Notes under the pieces: generated by a model | Databases searched by the model: none | Told to the model about the DNA's origin: nothing | What the model saw: only the letters and a program-made list of their open reading frames with translations | In this document: piece after piece, positions 16,476-28,729 of the stretch | How positions within the stretch are numbered: position 1 is the stretch's first letter | Layout: each line of letters begins with the position of its first letter | NCBI RefSeq assembly: GCF_000440115.1 | Contig: NZ_ALMY01000065.1 | Coordinates: 1 to 64,000 of the forward strand | Direction: 5' to 3' | DNA: 64,000 nt | From: Streptococcus suis YS56 | GTDB taxonomy: Bacteria; Bacillota; Bacilli; Lactobacillales; Streptococcaceae | Program-made: the position numbers and the translations under genes

Positions 16476-17822
16476 TTAATACATATCTAAATAGTTGTCG
16501 ATTTCCCATTGGGAGACGTAGGTTGCGTAGCTTGCCCATTCGATTTTCTTAGCTTCCAAGAAATTCGTATAGATATGATCACCTAGAGCTGCACGAACTA
16601 CCTCGTCTTCACGAAGAGCTTTCAATGCATTGTGAAGAGTTGAAGGAAGATCAGTGATTCCTGCTTCACGACGCTCCTCATCAGACATTGCATAGATATT
16701 AGATTCTACTGGTGCTGGTGCTTCAATTTTATTTTGAATACCTTCCAAGCCAACTTCCAACAGAACGGCCATAGCTAAGTATGGGTTGGCAGTTGGATCA
16801 ACCGAGCGCAATTCTAAACGAGTTCCCATTCCACGTGATGCAGGTACGCGAACCAATGGTGAGCGGTTTTTTCCAGCCCAAGCAATATACACAGGAGCTT
16901 CAAAGCCTGGAACCAAACGCTTGTAAGAGTTCACTGTCGGGTTTGTAATAGCAGTATAGTTATAAGCATGCTTAATCAAACCACCAAGGAAATGGTAAGC
17001 AGTTTGAGACAGCTGCATACCGCGAGGATCTTCTGGATCAAAGAAGGCATTATTCCCATCCTTATCAAAGAGTGACATGTTACAGTGCATACCTGAACCA
17101 GCAATACCAAACTTAGGCTTTGCCATAAATGTCGCATACATACCATGCTTACGAGCAATTGTTTTAACAACTAACTTGAAGATTTGAATATTGTCACAAG
17201 CTTTTAAGACATCCGCATATTTGAAGTCAATTTCATGCTGACCTACTGCCACTTCGTGATGGCTCGCTTCAACTTCAAAGCCCATCTCTGTCAAGACATT
17301 GACGATTTCGCGACGTGTATTATCAGCCAAGTCCGTTGGTGCGAGGTCAAAGTAACCACCTTTATCATTTACTTCAAGCGTTGGATTTCCTTGTTCGTCC
17401 ATCTTAAAGAGGAAGAATTCTGGTTCTGGACCAAGGTTGAATGAAGAGAAACCTGCCTCTTCCATGTGACGAAGCGATTTCTTCAAATTTCCACGTGGGT
17501 CACCAGCAAAAGGCTTAGCATCTGTTGTATAAATATCACAAATCAAGCCAGCTACACGGCCATTTTCATCACCCCAAGGGAAGATAGTCCATGTATCCAA
17601 GTCTGGGTAAAGATACATATCTGATTCATTGATACGAACAAATCCTTCAATAGATGAACCATCAAACATGACCTTATTTGACAAAACCTTTTCGACCTGC
17701 TCATCAGTTGCTGGAATTTCTACGTTTTTCATCACTCCCATGATGTCTGTAAACATAAGACGTAGGAAGGTAACGTTTTTCTCTTTGATATCACGCTTGA
17801 TATCTGCCACTGTGAATGTCAT
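16476..17822 (-). CDS. glnA: Glutamine synthetase, type I
   Basis: Converts glutamate and ammonia to glutamine with ATP. The 448-residue protein is the shorter GSI-alpha type of Firmicutes, with [18 protein letters not shown] N-terminal motif ([11 protein letters not shown]), the ATP-binding [17 protein letters not shown] and the loop [12 protein letters not shown]. It lies 28 bases downstream of glnR on the same strand and should be controlled by the GlnR box upstream of that gene. GSI-alpha enzymes are feedback-inhibited by glutamine and associate with GlnR. Confidence 0.97.
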   Translation of the reverse strand: MTFTVADIKRDIKEKNVTFLRLMFTDIMGVMKNVEIPATDEQVEKVLSNKVMFDGSSIEGFVRINESDMYLYPDLDTWTIFPWGDENGRVAGLICDIYTTDAKPFAGDPRGNLKKSLRHMEEAGFSSFNLGPEPEFFLFKMDEQGNPTLEVNDKGGYFDLAPTDLADNTRREIVNVLTEMGFEVEASHHEVAVGQHEIDFKYADVLKACDNIQIFKLVVKTIARKHGMYATFMAKPKFGIAGSGMHCNMSLFDKDGNNAFFDPEDPRGMQLSQTAYHFLGGLIKHAYNYTAITNPTVNSYKRLVPGFEAPVYIAWAGKNRSPLVRVPASRGMGTRLELRSVDPTANPYLAMAVLLEVGLEGIQNKIEAPAPVESNIYAMSDEERREAGITDLPSTLHNALKALREDEVVRAALGDHIYTNFLEAKKIEWASYATYVSQWEIDNYLDMY

Positions 17823-17850
17823 TATTTTTCTCCTCTATTTTAAAAGCTAA

Positions 17851-18222
17851 TTACGACGAACGGAAAATGGAACTAGGACTTGAAAATCGTCCCTGACGAC
17901 TGAATTCATCATGTAAGATACGACGGACATCTTCATCAGTCAAGGTTTTCTGCTGTTTTTGGACCTTAGCTTTCGCTTCCCGATTTGCATATTCCTTCTT
18001 AATCGCAGCAATATTCAAACCTTCATCCAAAAAATCCTTGATTTCTAAAAGTAAGTCCATATCATTTAGAGAATACAAGCGACGATTCCCTTCATTGCGA
18101 TCGGGCTTAATCAAGCCTTGATCTTCATAGTAACGAATTTGACGAGCAGTTAAATCTGTCAACTTCATCACACTACCGATCGGAAAGATGGCTAAGGAAC
18201 GACGAAACTCTTTTTCTCTCAT
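17851..18222 (-). CDS. glnR: Nitrogen regulator GlnR (MerR family)
   Basis: The 123-residue repressor has a MerR winged HTH (MKLTDLTARQIRYYEDQGLIKPDRNEGNRRLYS) and a C-terminal tail that senses feedback-inhibited glutamine synthetase. ATG at 18222, with AAAGGAG 7 bases upstream, gives the usual GlnR length; the longer frame starting at 18273 would run into the promoter. It is first in the glnR-glnA operon and is autoregulated through the operator at 18281-18297. Confidence 0.95.
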   Translation of the reverse strand: MREKEFRRSLAIFPIGSVMKLTDLTARQIRYYEDQGLIKPDRNEGNRRLYSLNDMDLLLEIKDFLDEGLNIAAIKKEYANREAKAKVQKQQKTLTDEDVRRILHDEFSRQGRFSSPSSIFRSS

Positions 18223-18244
18223 AACGAACTCCTTTCTGCCTACC

Positions 18245-18273
18245 ATTATAGGAGAATTTTTTTTTGAGGTCAA
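18245..18273 (-). promoter_or_regulatory. glnRA promoter
   Basis: TTGACC (18268-18273) and TATAAT (18245-18250) are 17 bases apart on the minus strand. The GlnR box lies just upstream of the -35. Confidence 0.85.
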
Positions 18274-18280
18274 TAGACGA

Positions 18281-18297
18281 TGTTATATTTTGTGACA
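18281..18297 (-). promoter_or_regulatory. GlnR operator
   Basis: TGTTATATTTTGTGACA fits the GlnR/TnrA consensus TGTNA-N7-TNACA exactly. It abuts the stop codon of the upstream membrane-protein gene and sits 7 bases above the -35 of glnRA. Confidence 0.9.
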
Positions 18298-18813
18298 TCA
18301 TTTATCCTGAAAACGTTTTTTTATAACATTCACATCATAATTAACTAGAATCGCAATGAAAACTCCGATAAAGGTTTCAAACACACGAATAAACACATAT
18401 TGAATCGTATCACCAGCAGGAATAGACAATGTAATAATTAATAAAGCTGACACTCCACCAATAATTCCCGCTTTATTATTCATCGCCACATTTGTCATAA
18501 TCGTTAACATGACAAATATCGGAACAAAAACCGCAGTTACCCAAAAATGATCTAAGAATAACCTATCCAAAATAAAGAAAAGTAGCGCATAAAAACCACC
18601 AATAGAATTACCCAGAATACGAGAAGCTCCAAAATGGACACTCTGATCGAAGTCTTCTCGTAAACTAAACACAGCCGTCAAAGCCGCAATCTGAATCCCT
18701 TGCCACCCCATAAAACCAAACAAAAGAATAACTAGGAAGACTGCCAAACCCGATTTGAACGTCCGCATCCCAAACCGAAATTTCTTTGAATCAAATGTAT
18801 ATTTTTTAAACAT
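18298..18813 (-). CDS. FUSC/aromatic acid exporter family membrane protein
   Basis: The 171-residue protein has four to five membrane helices (GLAVFLVILLFGFMGW, IQIAALTAVFSL, SIGGFYALLFFIL, VTAVFVPIFVMLTIM, FIGVFIAILVNY) and the FDQSVHFGASRILGNSIGG motif seen in FUSC/DUF939-type proteins, which are putative aromatic acid or small-molecule exporters. It lies upstream of glnR on the same strand, and its stop codon touches the GlnR box, so the two genes are probably transcribed separately. Substrate unknown. Confidence 0.8.
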   Translation of the reverse strand: MFKKYTFDSKKFRFGMRTFKSGLAVFLVILLFGFMGWQGIQIAALTAVFSLREDFDQSVHFGASRILGNSIGGFYALLFFILDRLFLDHFWVTAVFVPIFVMLTIMTNVAMNNKAGIIGGVSALLIITLSIPAGDTIQYVFIRVFETFIGVFIAILVNYDVNVIKKRFQDK

Positions 18814-18984
18814 ACCTCTATTCTAACATGATTTCGGAAAATAGAATAGCAAATACCTGCCCAGCTTTTCTTTTCTCCTAAGCTCGACAGGAAAGGCCTC
18901 CTGTTCACACCAGCTTTTCAAAAAATCAATAATCTGCCACTTTAAATCAGCTGCAAGAAGGAACCCAGAAGTAAGATAAACGAA

Positions 18985-19016
18985 TAGACGCTGTAAAAAA
19001 ACAACGTCTTTTTTTG
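18985..19016 (+). terminator. Terminator-like hairpin in the gap before pgk repeats
   Basis: AGACG and CGTCT enclose an A-rich loop and are followed by TTTTTTT on the + strand. No + strand gene lies upstream, so it may be part of the repeat block that fills 18814-19797. Nothing gene-like is seen in the remaining sequence of that gap. Confidence 0.4.
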
Positions 19017-19033
19017 CATTTTATATTTTGTGC

Positions 19034-19350
19034 GCAGTAGCTGAATGGCAGTTGTGACCAAGATTCAGCCTTGCGGGGTTCGAATAGCCCAGTGGACTAT
19101 TTGAAGTTAGCACCAAGAAAAAAACAAAGCAACAAGCTACGGAATCATTTTTGACAGAAGCCTCGCTTCTTCTATTTCTAACCTCAACATATCTGCGAGA
19201 TATGTTGAACTGACACACCGCCTATTTTTCATTTCAGTAAACACCGCAAGTTCTGGAAGTACACCTTGCTAGACTTTCTAATTCGCTTAGCTTCATAGAA
19301 ACTCTACACGATGCACAAAATGCAACGGAAACCCGCTGCATTTTAGCCTT
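19034..19350. repeat. Hairpin-rich direct repeat A (about 320 bp)
   Basis: The block beginning GCAGTAGCTGAATGGCAG recurs at 19446-19783 with about 90% identity by eye. It contains a chain of small hairpins: ATAGCCCAGTGGACTAT, GAAGCCTCGCTTC, CATATCTGCGAGATATG and TGCAACGG...CCGCTGCA. No reading frame is shared in a way that suggests a protein. Confidence 0.85.
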
Positions 19351-19445
19351 TCCCTAGGCTGATTTTCTAACTCACTAGGTTCACAGAAAATCTAGCCTTT
19401 GCACTAGAAAAGAGCTGGTTGCCCAACTCTTTTCGTCGTTCATAC

Positions 19446-19783
19446 GCAGTAGCTGAATGGCAGTTCACTTTGCTACGCTTGTGACCAACCTATTCAGCCT
19501 TGCGGGGTTCAAATAGCCCAGTGGACTATTTGAAGTTAGCACCAAGAAAAAACAAAGCAACAAGCTACAGAATCATTTTTGACAGAAGCTTCGCTTCTTC
19601 TATTTCTAACCTCAACATATCTCCCAGATATGTTGAACTGACTCACCGCCTATTTTTCATTTCAGTAAGCACCGCAAGTTCTGGAAGCACTTTTCACCTT
19701 GCTAGACTTTCTAACTCGCTTAGCTTCGTAGAAACTCTACGCGATGCACAAAATGCAACGGAAATCCGTTGCATTTTAGCCTT
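19446..19783. repeat. Hairpin-rich direct repeat B, abutting pgk
   Basis: Second copy of the 19034-19350 block, with two short insertions (CACTTTGCTACGC near 19465 and CTTTTC near 19690). Its last hairpin, AATGCAACGG...CCGTTGCATT at 19751-19780, lies 15 bases after the pgk stop and can serve as the pgk terminator on the minus strand. The 95 bases between the copies hold two further hairpins. Confidence 0.85.
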
Positions 19784-19797
19784 CAAGTTTATTGAAC

Positions 19798-20997
19798 TTA
19801 CTTTTCAGTCAAAGCTGCGAGACCAGGCAATACTTTACCTTCTAACAACTCCATTGATGCACCACCACCAGTTGAGATCCATGAGAACTTGTCTGCACGG
19901 CCAAGGTTGATAGCTGCTGCTGCTGAGTCACCACCACCGATGATTGATTTCACGCCTGGTTGTTTCACGATAGCATCCATTACACCGATTGTACCAGCTT
20001 GGAAGTCTGGGTTTTCAAATACACCCATAGGACCATTCCAAACAACTGTTTTCGCACCAGTCAAAGCTTCGTCAAACTTAGCGATTGACTTAGGACCGAT
20101 GTCAAGACCAAGGAAGCCTTCTGAAACTGCTTCGCCTTCTGTATCGCGAACTTCAGTATAACCTGCAAATGCGTTTGCTTCTTTTGAGTCAACTGGCAAG
20201 ATCAATTTACCATTTGATTTTTCAAGCAATTCTTTTGCGACATCAAGTTTATCTTCTTCTACAAGTGAGTTACCGATTTCGATACCTTGAGCTTTGTAGA
20301 ATGTGTAAGTCATACCACCACCGATAAGAACTTTGTCAGCTTTTTCAAGAAGGTTCTCGATAACACCGATCTTATCAGATACTTTTGAACCACCAAGGAT
20401 TGCCACGAATGGGCGCTCTGGAGTTTCAACAGCTTCTTGGATGTAAGCAATTTCGTTTTCCAAAAGGAAACCAGCTACTGCTTTTTCTACGTTTGCTGAG
20501 ATACCAACGTTTGATGCGTGTGCACGGTGTGCAGTACCAAATGCATCGTTAACGAAAATACCATCACCAAGCGAAGCCCAGTATTTACCAAGTTCTTCGT
20601 CGTTTTTAGATTCTTTCTTACCATCAACATCTTCGAAACGAGTGTTTTCAACAAGGAGAACTTGTCCATCTTCCAAAGCATTGATAGCTGCTTCTAATTC
20701 AGCACCACGAGTAGCACCTGCGATGAAAGCAACGTCTTGACCCAATTTAGCTGCCAAGTCAGCTGCCACAGGAGCCAATGATTTACCTTCTTTGTCAGCT
20801 TCTTCTTTCACACGACCAAGGTGAGAGAAAAGAATTGCACGTCCACCTTGCTCAAGAATATACTTGATAGTTGGAAGAGCTGCTGTAATACGGTTATCGT
20901 TAGTGATAACGCCATCTTTCAAAGGCACGTTGAAGTCCACGCGAACAAGAACTTTTTTGCCTTTCAATTCTACATCTTTAACAGTCAATTTTGCCAT
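19798..20997 (-). CDS. pgk: Phosphoglycerate kinase
   Basis: Catalyses the ATP-forming step from 1,3-bisphosphoglycerate to 3-phosphoglycerate in glycolysis. The 399-residue protein has the signature [11 protein letters not shown], the substrate-binding [17 protein letters not shown] and the C-terminal GGGDSAAA and TGGGA motifs; full length. A -10-like TACAAT lies about 40 bases upstream. It follows gap on the same strand but is separated from it by a terminator. Confidence 0.98.
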   Translation of the reverse strand: MAKLTVKDVELKGKKVLVRVDFNVPLKDGVITNDNRITAALPTIKYILEQGGRAILFSHLGRVKEEADKEGKSLAPVAADLAAKLGQDVAFIAGATRGAELEAAINALEDGQVLLVENTRFEDVDGKKESKNDEELGKYWASLGDGIFVNDAFGTAHRAHASNVGISANVEKAVAGFLLENEIAYIQEAVETPERPFVAILGGSKVSDKIGVIENLLEKADKVLIGGGMTYTFYKAQGIEIGNSLVEEDKLDVAKELLEKSNGKLILPVDSKEANAFAGYTEVRDTEGEAVSEGFLGLDIGPKSIAKFDEALTGAKTVVWNGPMGVFENPDFQAGTIGVMDAIVKQPGVKSIIGGGDSAAAAINLGRADKFSWISTGGGASMELLEGKVLPGLAALTEK

Positions 20998-21213
20998 TAG
21001 ATAAGAACTCCTTAAATTATATTTACTTTACCATTGTATCATATTTTCTGTATTTTTTCTTGCATAAAGATATTTTTTTCACAAATGTTATGAAATCTAA
21101 AACTATCGCCTCGTAATCAGATTTTTCAAAGTCTAAAATTGCCAAACCAGAAACAACTTATGCCATCCTTGCTTCTTAGCACAAAGAAACATATATATTT
21201 CGGCAATCAAAAC

Positions 21214-21238
21214 AAAAAAAAGAGGCCGAAGCCTCTTT
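21214..21238 (-). terminator. gap terminator
   Basis: AAAGAGGC TTCG GCCTCTTT followed by TTTTTG on the minus strand, 16 bases after the gap stop codon. Confidence 0.9.
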
Positions 21239-21253
21239 GATTTTCACTAAGGA

Positions 21254-22264
21254 TTATTTAGCGATTTTTGCGAAGTACTCAAGAGTACGAACAAGTTGTG
21301 AAGTGTAAGACATTTCGTTGTCATACCATGAAACAACTTTCACCAATTGTTTGCCGTCAACATCAAGAACTTTAGTTTGAGTTGCGTCGAACAATGAACC
21401 GAATGAGATACCTACGATATCTGAAGAAACGATTTGGTCTTCAGTGTAACCATAAGATTCGTTTGAAGCAGCTTTCATTGCAGCGTTAACTTCTTCAGCA
21501 GTAACGTTTTTGTCAAGTACTGCTACCAATTCAGTTACAGAACCTGTTGGAACTGGAACACGTTGTGCAGCACCGTCCAATTTACCGTTCAATTCTGGGA
21601 TTACCAAGCCGATAGCTTTAGCAGCACCAGTTGAGTTAGGAACGATGTTTGCAGCAGCGGCACGAGCACGACGAAGGTCACCACCACGGTGTGGTCCATC
21701 AAGAACCATTTGGTCACCAGTGTAACCGTGGATTGTAGTCATCAAACCTTCAACGATACCGAAGTTGTCATGAAGAGCTTTAGCCATTGGAGCCAAACAG
21801 TTTGTAGTACATGAAGCACCTGAGATAACTGTTTCAGTACCATCAAGGATGTCGTGGTTAGTGTTAAATACAACAGTCTTAACATCGTTACCACCAGGAG
21901 CAGTGATAACAACTTTTTTAGCACCGTTAGCGTGGATGTGTTGCTCAGCTTTTTCTTTAGAAGCGAAGAAACCTGTTGCTTCCAAAACGATATCTACACC
22001 GTCAGTAGCCCAGTCAATGTTTCCTGGCTCACGCTCAGCAGAAACTTTAACGAATTTACCGTTAACTTCAAAACCACCATCTTTAACTTCAACAGTACCG
22101 TCGAAACGACCTTGAGTTGTGTCATATTTCAACAAGTGTGCAAGCATTGCTGGATCTGTAAGGTCGTTGATACGAGTAACTTCAACACCTTCTACGTTTT
22201 GGATACGACGGAAAGCAAGACGACCGATACGTCCGAAACCGTTAATACCAACTTTAACTACCAT
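21254..22264 (-). CDS. gap: Glyceraldehyde-3-phosphate dehydrogenase
   Basis: The 336-residue NAD-dependent enzyme oxidises glyceraldehyde-3-phosphate in glycolysis. Rossmann start [19 protein letters not shown], catalytic cysteine in [12 protein letters not shown], and the C-terminal [22 protein letters not shown] at 22264 (AAGGAGG upstream) gives MVVKVGING; the longer in-frame extension is leader sequence. In streptococci this enzyme also appears on the surface and binds plasmin(ogen). Monocistronic, with its own terminator. Confidence 0.98.
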   Translation of the reverse strand: MVVKVGINGFGRIGRLAFRRIQNVEGVEVTRINDLTDPAMLAHLLKYDTTQGRFDGTVEVKDGGFEVNGKFVKVSAEREPGNIDWATDGVDIVLEATGFFASKEKAEQHIHANGAKKVVITAPGGNDVKTVVFNTNHDILDGTETVISGASCTTNCLAPMAKALHDNFGIVEGLMTTIHGYTGDQMVLDGPHRGGDLRRARAAAANIVPNSTGAAKAIGLVIPELNGKLDGAAQRVPVPTGSVTELVAVLDKNVTAEEVNAAMKAASNESYGYTEDQIVSSDIVGISFGSLFDATQTKVLDVDGKQLVKVVSWYDNEMSYTSQLVRTLEYFAKIAK

Positions 22265-22438
22265 GAATGATTTCCTCCTTATGAAAATCGAGTTCTTTAT
22301 TTTAAAAGGCAAGCCTTTTAATCCTTTTGTGAAAATATTAACTTGTAAGCCTACAAGCATCTTTTCAACGTTTTTATTATATAACTATTTACCGAAAATT
22401 GCAAGAGTTTGCATACTTTAATGCAGGAACTTACATAG

Positions 22439-22461
22439 AAAAAGGCAGCCGAAGCTGCCTT
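22439..22461 (-). terminator. fusA terminator
   Basis: AAGGCAGC TTCG GCTGCCTT followed by TTTC on the minus strand, just after the fusA stop. Confidence 0.9.
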
Positions 22462-22470
22462 GGTTAGCAA

Positions 22471-24552
22471 TTATGCATTGCCACCGTTTTTCTTGATGAT
22501 TTCATCTTGTACAGATTTTGGTACATCTTCGTAGTGGTCAAATACCATCATGAAAGTACCGCGACCTTGTGTTGCTGAACGAAGAACAGTTGCGTAACCG
22601 AACATTTCAGCAAGTGGCACATAAGCACGAACGATTTGTGTGTTACCACGAGCTTCCATACCATCAACGCGACCACGACGTGCAGTAACGTGACCCATAA
22701 CGTCACCAAGGTTATCTTCTGGTGCAGTGATTGTTACGAGCATCATTGGCTCAAGGATAGTTGGTTGAGCTGATTTAGCTGCTTCTTTAAGGGCAAGAGA
22801 TGCTGCCACTTTGAAGGCTGTTTCAGATGAGTCGACATCGTGGTATGAACCATCGTAAAGCTTAGCTTTCACGTCAACGATTGGGTAACCAGCAAGAACA
22901 CCGTTAGCCATAGATTCTACGAGACCTTTTTCAACCGCTGGGATGAATTCACGTGGAACCACACCACCGACGATAGCATTCTCGAACTCGAAACCTTTAC
23001 CTTCTTCGTTTGGTGTGAATTCGATCCAAACGTCACCGAATTGACCTTTACCACCAGACTGGCGTTTGAAGAAACCACGAGCTTGTGTAGAAGCGCGGAA
23101 TGTTTCACGGTATGATACTTGAGGAGCACCTACGTTTGCTTCAACCTTGAATTCACGACGCATACGGTCAACAAGGACATCCAAGTGCAACTCACCCATA
23201 CCAGAGATAACTGTTTCACCAGTTTCAACGTTTGTTTCAACGCGGAATGTTGGATCTTCTTCAGCCAATTTAGAAAGGGCAATACCCATCTTGTCTTGGT
23301 CAGCTTTAGACTTAGGCTCAACCATCAATTGGATAACTGGTTCTGGAACGTGGATTGACTCAAGGATGATTTTTGCTTTTTCATCTGTCAACGAGTCACC
23401 AGTTGTAGTATCTTTCAAACCAACCGCAGCGGCGATGTCGCCTGCATAAACAGTTTCAATTTCTTGACGGCTGTTTGCGTGCATTTGAAGGATACGTCCG
23501 ATACGCTCACGTTTACCTTTAGAAGTGTTCAATACGTATGAACCGCTGTTAAGGACACCTGAATATACACGGAAGAATGTCAAACGACCTACGAATGGGT
23601 CAGTCATGATCTTGAAGGCAAGAGCTGCAAATGGCTCTTCATCTGATGCATGACGCTCTTCTTCAGCATCTGTATCTGGGTTAACACCTTTAATAGCAGG
23701 GATGTCAAGTGGGCTTGGAAGGTAGTCGATAACCGCATCAAGCATCAACTGAACACCTTTGTTTTTGAAGGCTGAACCACACAATACTGGGAAGAATTCA
23801 ACGTTGATGGTTGCTTTACGGATAGCAGCTTTCAATTCTTCGTTTGTGATTTCTTCACCTTCAAGGTATTTCATCATCAATTCTTCATCAGTTTCAGCAA
23901 CTGCTTCAACCAATTTTTCACGGTATTCTTCAGCTTGCTCAAGGTATTCAGCTGGAATATCTTCTTCAAGAATATCTGTACCAAGGTCGTTAGTATAGAT
24001 TTCAGCTTTCATCTTGATCAAGTCGATGATACCACGGAACTCATCTTCAGAACCGATTGGCAATTGGATTGGGTGAGCATTTGCTTGAAGACGCTCGTGA
24101 AGTGTGCTTACTGAGTAAAGGAAGTCAGCACCGATTTTATCCATTTTGTTAGCGAATACGATACGTGGAACACCGTATTCAGTTGCTTGACGCCATACTG
24201 TTTCAGTTTGTGGCTCAACACCTGATTGTGAGTCAAGAACGGTTACCGCACCATCAAGAACGCGAAGTGAACGTTGTACTTCGATTGTGAAGTCCACGTG
24301 TCCTGGTGTGTCGATGATGTTTACACGGTGGTTGTTCCATTGAGCTGTTGTCGCAGCAGATGTGATAGTGATACCACGCTCTTGCTCTTGCTCCATCCAG
24401 TCCATTTGTGATGCACCTTCGTGAGTTTCACCAATTTTGTGGATTTTACCAGTGTAGTAAAGAATACGCTCAGTTGTCGTTGTTTTACCCGCGTCAACGT
24501 GCGCCATGATACCGATATTACGAGTTTTTTCTAGTGAAAATTCGCGTGCCAT
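22471..24552 (-). CDS. fusA: Elongation factor G
   Basis: GTPase that translocates tRNA and mRNA on the ribosome. The 693-residue protein has G1 [14 protein letters not shown]3 DTPGHVDF, G4 NKMD and the full five-domain length. It belongs to the str gene set rpsL-rpsG-fusA, but a terminator and about 310 bases separate it from rpsG, so it probably has its own promoter or receives read-through. Confidence 0.98.
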   Translation of the reverse strand: MAREFSLEKTRNIGIMAHVDAGKTTTTERILYYTGKIHKIGETHEGASQMDWMEQEQERGITITSAATTAQWNNHRVNIIDTPGHVDFTIEVQRSLRVLDGAVTVLDSQSGVEPQTETVWRQATEYGVPRIVFANKMDKIGADFLYSVSTLHERLQANAHPIQLPIGSEDEFRGIIDLIKMKAEIYTNDLGTDILEEDIPAEYLEQAEEYREKLVEAVAETDEELMMKYLEGEEITNEELKAAIRKATINVEFFPVLCGSAFKNKGVQLMLDAVIDYLPSPLDIPAIKGVNPDTDAEEERHASDEEPFAALAFKIMTDPFVGRLTFFRVYSGVLNSGSYVLNTSKGKRERIGRILQMHANSRQEIETVYAGDIAAAVGLKDTTTGDSLTDEKAKIILESIHVPEPVIQLMVEPKSKADQDKMGIALSKLAEEDPTFRVETNVETGETVISGMGELHLDVLVDRMRREFKVEANVGAPQVSYRETFRASTQARGFFKRQSGGKGQFGDVWIEFTPNEEGKGFEFENAIVGGVVPREFIPAVEKGLVESMANGVLAGYPIVDVKAKLYDGSYHDVDSSETAFKVAASLALKEAAKSAQPTILEPMMLVTITAPEDNLGDVMGHVTARRGRVDGMEARGNTQIVRAYVPLAEMFGYATVLRSATQGRGTFMMVFDHYEDVPKSVQDEIIKKNGGNA

Positions 24553-24610
24553 GAGGTTTGTTCTCCTATATTTTTAGTTTTATATTTTAATTATACCATA
24601 TTTTAAGAAA

Positions 24611-24635
24611 AGCGAGTGGGCAAGTCCCACCCGCT
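24611..24635 (-). terminator. Terminator between rpsG and fusA
   Basis: AGCGGGTGGGA CTTG CCCACTCGCT followed by TTTCTTAAAAT on the minus strand, about 60 bases upstream of fusA. It would end part of the rpsLG transcript. Confidence 0.7.
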
Positions 24636-24765
24636 TGATTTCTTACTAATGGTGTGAAGTGGTTGAGGCAAGCCTCAATCCGGTTTGTGATGGTTGAACA
24701 AAGTTCATTCATCTGATTAAGTTCAATTAACTTGCGTATATCCAATGTCGAACTGAACTCGAACG

Positions 24766-24845
24766 GCCTGCTGGCAACGAAAAAAGATAAATCTCATTGA
24801 ATGCAAAAGCATTCTGCTTCGATTTCCTATTTTTCGTCGGCAGGC
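24766..24845. repeat. Long inverted repeat in the rpsG-fusA gap
   Basis: GCCTGCTGGCAACGAAAAA pairs imperfectly with TTTTTCGTCGGCAGGC across an interval that itself holds GAATGC AAAA GCATTC. The 310-base gap has no gene; this structured element and the terminator at 24611 account for about a third of it. Confidence 0.6.
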
Positions 24846-24865
24846 ACGTTCTCTGTATCTTAATC

Positions 24866-25336
24866 TTACCAGCGGAAGTGTGCGAATGCGCGGTTTGCTT
24901 CTGCCATTTTGTGAGTATCTTCACGTTTCTTAACAGCTGCACCTGTGTTGTTTGCAGCATCCATGATTTCTTTCGCAAGGCGATCGATCATAGTGTGCTC
25001 ACCACGGTTACGAGCGATTGTTACCAACCAACGAAGACCAAGTGTTGTACGACGCTCTGGACGAACTTCAACTGGGACTTGGTAGTTAGAACCACCGACA
25101 CGACGTGCACGTACTTCAAGTACAGGCATGATGTTTTCCATTGCTGTTTCAAATACTTCAAGTGCATCGTTACCAGTTGCTTCTTTGATTTGATCAAAAG
25201 CACCGTAAACGATTGATGCAGCAGTACCACGTTTACCGTCCAACATAACACGGTTGATCAAACGAGTTACCAATTTTGAGTTATACAATGGATCCGGCAA
25301 TACTTCGCGCTTAGGCGCTTGATTTTTACGACTCAT
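24866..25336 (-). CDS. rpsG: 30S ribosomal protein S7
   Basis: The 156-residue protein ([37 protein letters not shown]...) is full-length S7, which nucleates assembly of the 30S head by binding 16S rRNA. It lies 16 bases after rpsL on the same strand with a ribosome site (GGGGGAAATATAA). In related bacteria S7 can regulate its own operon; no specific site was identified. Confidence 0.98.
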
Positions 25337-25352
25337 TTATATTTCCCCCTTC

Positions 25353-25766
25353 TTAGCCTTTTGGACGTTTAGTACCGTATTTAGAACGGCCTTGCTTACG
25401 ATCGTTAACACCTGCAGTATCAAGTGCACCACGAACGATATGGTAACGTACCCCTGGAAGGTCTTTTACACGTCCACCACGAAGAAGAACCACACTGTGT
25501 TCTTGCAAGTTGTGACCGATACCTGGGATGTAAGCAGTAACTTCGATAAGGTTGCTCAAACGTACACGAGCAAATTTACGAAGGGCTGAGTTAGGTTTTT
25601 TAGGTGTCATTGTTCCGACACGAGTTGCAACACCGCGTTTTTGTGGTGATGAAACATTTGTTTGAACTTTTTTACGGCTGTTGTAACCAACGTTCAAAGC
25701 TGGTGATTTAGATTTTTCTACTTTAGACTTACGTGGTTTACGTACCAACTGGTTAATTGTAGGCAT
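25353..25766 (-). CDS. rpsL: 30S ribosomal protein S12
   Basis: The 137-residue S12 lines the decoding centre. [11 protein letters not shown] and [13 protein letters not shown] are present with lysines at both positions where streptomycin-resistance substitutions occur, so the sequence is wild type there. First gene of rpsL-rpsG, with a 140-base structured leader. Confidence 0.98.
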   Translation of the reverse strand: MPTINQLVRKPRKSKVEKSKSPALNVGYNSRKKVQTNVSSPQKRGVATRVGTMTPKKPNSALRKFARVRLSNLIEVTAYIPGIGHNLQEHSVVLLRGGRVKDLPGVRYHIVRGALDTAGVNDRKQGRSKYGTKRPKG

Positions 25767-25933
25767 CTACATTCTCCTGTATATATTTTTTATTTTTGGT
25801 GATAGGGCATTGGTGACAACCCCTATCTGTGTGTACTTTTGCAACATTTGTCAGCACGTCCCTGTACACTCTTGAGAGACCAAAAGTAAAAAGTACCGTC
25901 TAATATAGTACCACATCCCAAACCCATTGTCAA
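25767..25933 (-). promoter_or_regulatory. rpsL promoter and structured leader
   Basis: TTGACA (25928-25933) and TACTAT (25905-25910) are 17 bases apart. The leader holds two stems: GTGTAC/GTACAC and GATAGGG/CCCTATC near 25801-25829. A hairpin leader before str genes suggests autogenous control by a ribosomal protein, but the ligand is not known from sequence. Confidence 0.6.
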
Positions 25934-25960
25934 ATAGATATGTTTGAAATTTTCAAGAAA

Positions 25961-25988
25961 AAAACACAGCCAAGCAGCTGTGTCATTT
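25961..25988 (-). terminator. groEL terminator
   Basis: ACACAGC TGCTTG GCTGTGT followed by TTTTTTC on the minus strand, 10 bases after the groEL stop. Confidence 0.9.
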
Positions 25989-25997
25989 TGCTATTTC

Positions 25998-27912
<1,915 letters not shown>

Positions 27913-27932
27913 TCTATTACCTCCTGATATTT

Positions 27933-27959
27933 TTAGCACTCTACACTCGTGAGTGCTAA
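27933..27959 (-). promoter_or_regulatory. CIRCE operator (HrcA site)
   Basis: TTAGCACTC-N9-GAGTGCTAA is a perfect match to the CIRCE consensus, 20 bases before groES. HrcA bound here represses groESL until heat shock. Confidence 0.98.
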
Positions 27960-27971
27960 CTCACATTTCCT

Positions 27972-27999
27972 ATTGTATCACTTGGTCAAAAATAGTCAA
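27972..27999 (-). promoter_or_regulatory. groESL promoter
   Basis: TTGACT (27994-27999) and TACAAT (27972-27977) with a 16-base spacer, directly upstream of CIRCE. Confidence 0.75.
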
Positions 28000-28109
28000 G
28001 AAAATTCTATTCCTTTTTCGTGAAAATCCTTCTTAAGTATGAGGCAGAATTTACCTATTCATTATTGGCAAACTATGTTATACTATTTTTAACAAGTTAG
28101 GGGGTATTC

Positions 28110-28616
28110 ATGAAATTTTTTAGAGATTTAAAAACAGATTACCTTGAAAGCCGATTTTCAGCCTACGAAAGTTTTGCAGAATGGTTTTTAAAACGTAAAT
28201 TAGGCTTTTGGGGGAGTGGGAAAGAACTCGACTGGTCAAAAAGAGTTCCCCTCACTTCCAAACAGTAGGTTCGGGCTAAAATAGTCCACTGGACTATTTT
28301 ACTCCCACCCCCGCACAGCTCAAAAGGTTCAGTGAACCTTTTTGAGGTTGGAAATGAAGCGAACTCTGTTCGCAACAGTCGTTAGGTCAGATTTGGAGTG
28401 TGAAACACGAACAAAGCTGCCAATCAACCACTGCGCTGAGATGTTGACACGAACTCTGAGAAGCGAGACTGGACTTTTTGCCCCGTCGCCTATCTACTCT
28501 GGCTCGTCTGGATATTTTTCTTTAGCCGCCCTCACTACATCATCTTTTTCTTTTATGGCGTTATCCTATTGTCACTGATTGTTATGCTAGTAGAATGGTG
28601 GAAATATAGAAAATGA
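28110..28616 (+). pseudogene. Small membrane protein gene split by a repeat element
   Basis: The 5' part starts at ATG 28110 (AGGGGG upstream) with MKFFRDLKTDYLESRFSAYE...FLKRKLGFW, then runs into a repeat and stops at 28268. After the repeat, a frame from about 28487 encodes YLLWLVWIFFFSRPHYIIFF...MLVEWWKYRK and a stop at 28616: two membrane helices and a basic end. The two parts look like the ends of one 80-90-residue membrane protein. The original family is not recognised. A terminator follows at 28622. Confidence 0.7.
28207..28487 (+). repeat. Dispersed modular repeat, copy 2, inserted in a gene
   Basis: Starts GGGGAGTGGGAAAGAACTCG, ends GGACTTTTTGCCC. It shares these ends and a 95-base module (GATTTGGAGTGTGAAACACG... 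CACTGCGCTGAGATGTTGAC) with the copy at 16071-16270 in the opposite orientation. This copy has an extra central module with the hairpins AATAGTCCACTGGACTATT and AAAGGTTCAGTGAACCTTT. Confidence 0.85.
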
Positions 28617-28621
28617 ATAGC

Positions 28622-28652
28622 AAAAAACACCAACTTTCGTCGGTGTTTTTAA
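28622..28652. terminator. Bidirectional terminator
   Basis: AAAACACC and GGTGTTTT pair around AACTTTCGTC, with T run on the + strand and A run before the stem. It can end both the split gene and ssbB (minus strand). Confidence 0.75.
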
Positions 28653-28729
28653 GGAGATATGAAAAATATTTAGGATTGATTATAGTATAGCCTACTTTTC
28701 AACATTCTCCATCGGTCTTGGGACCGATA

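Noticed and set aside
19500..19910. 136-codon + strand frame
   Set aside because: It lies in the hairpin-rich direct repeat and continues antisense into pgk; no start signal.
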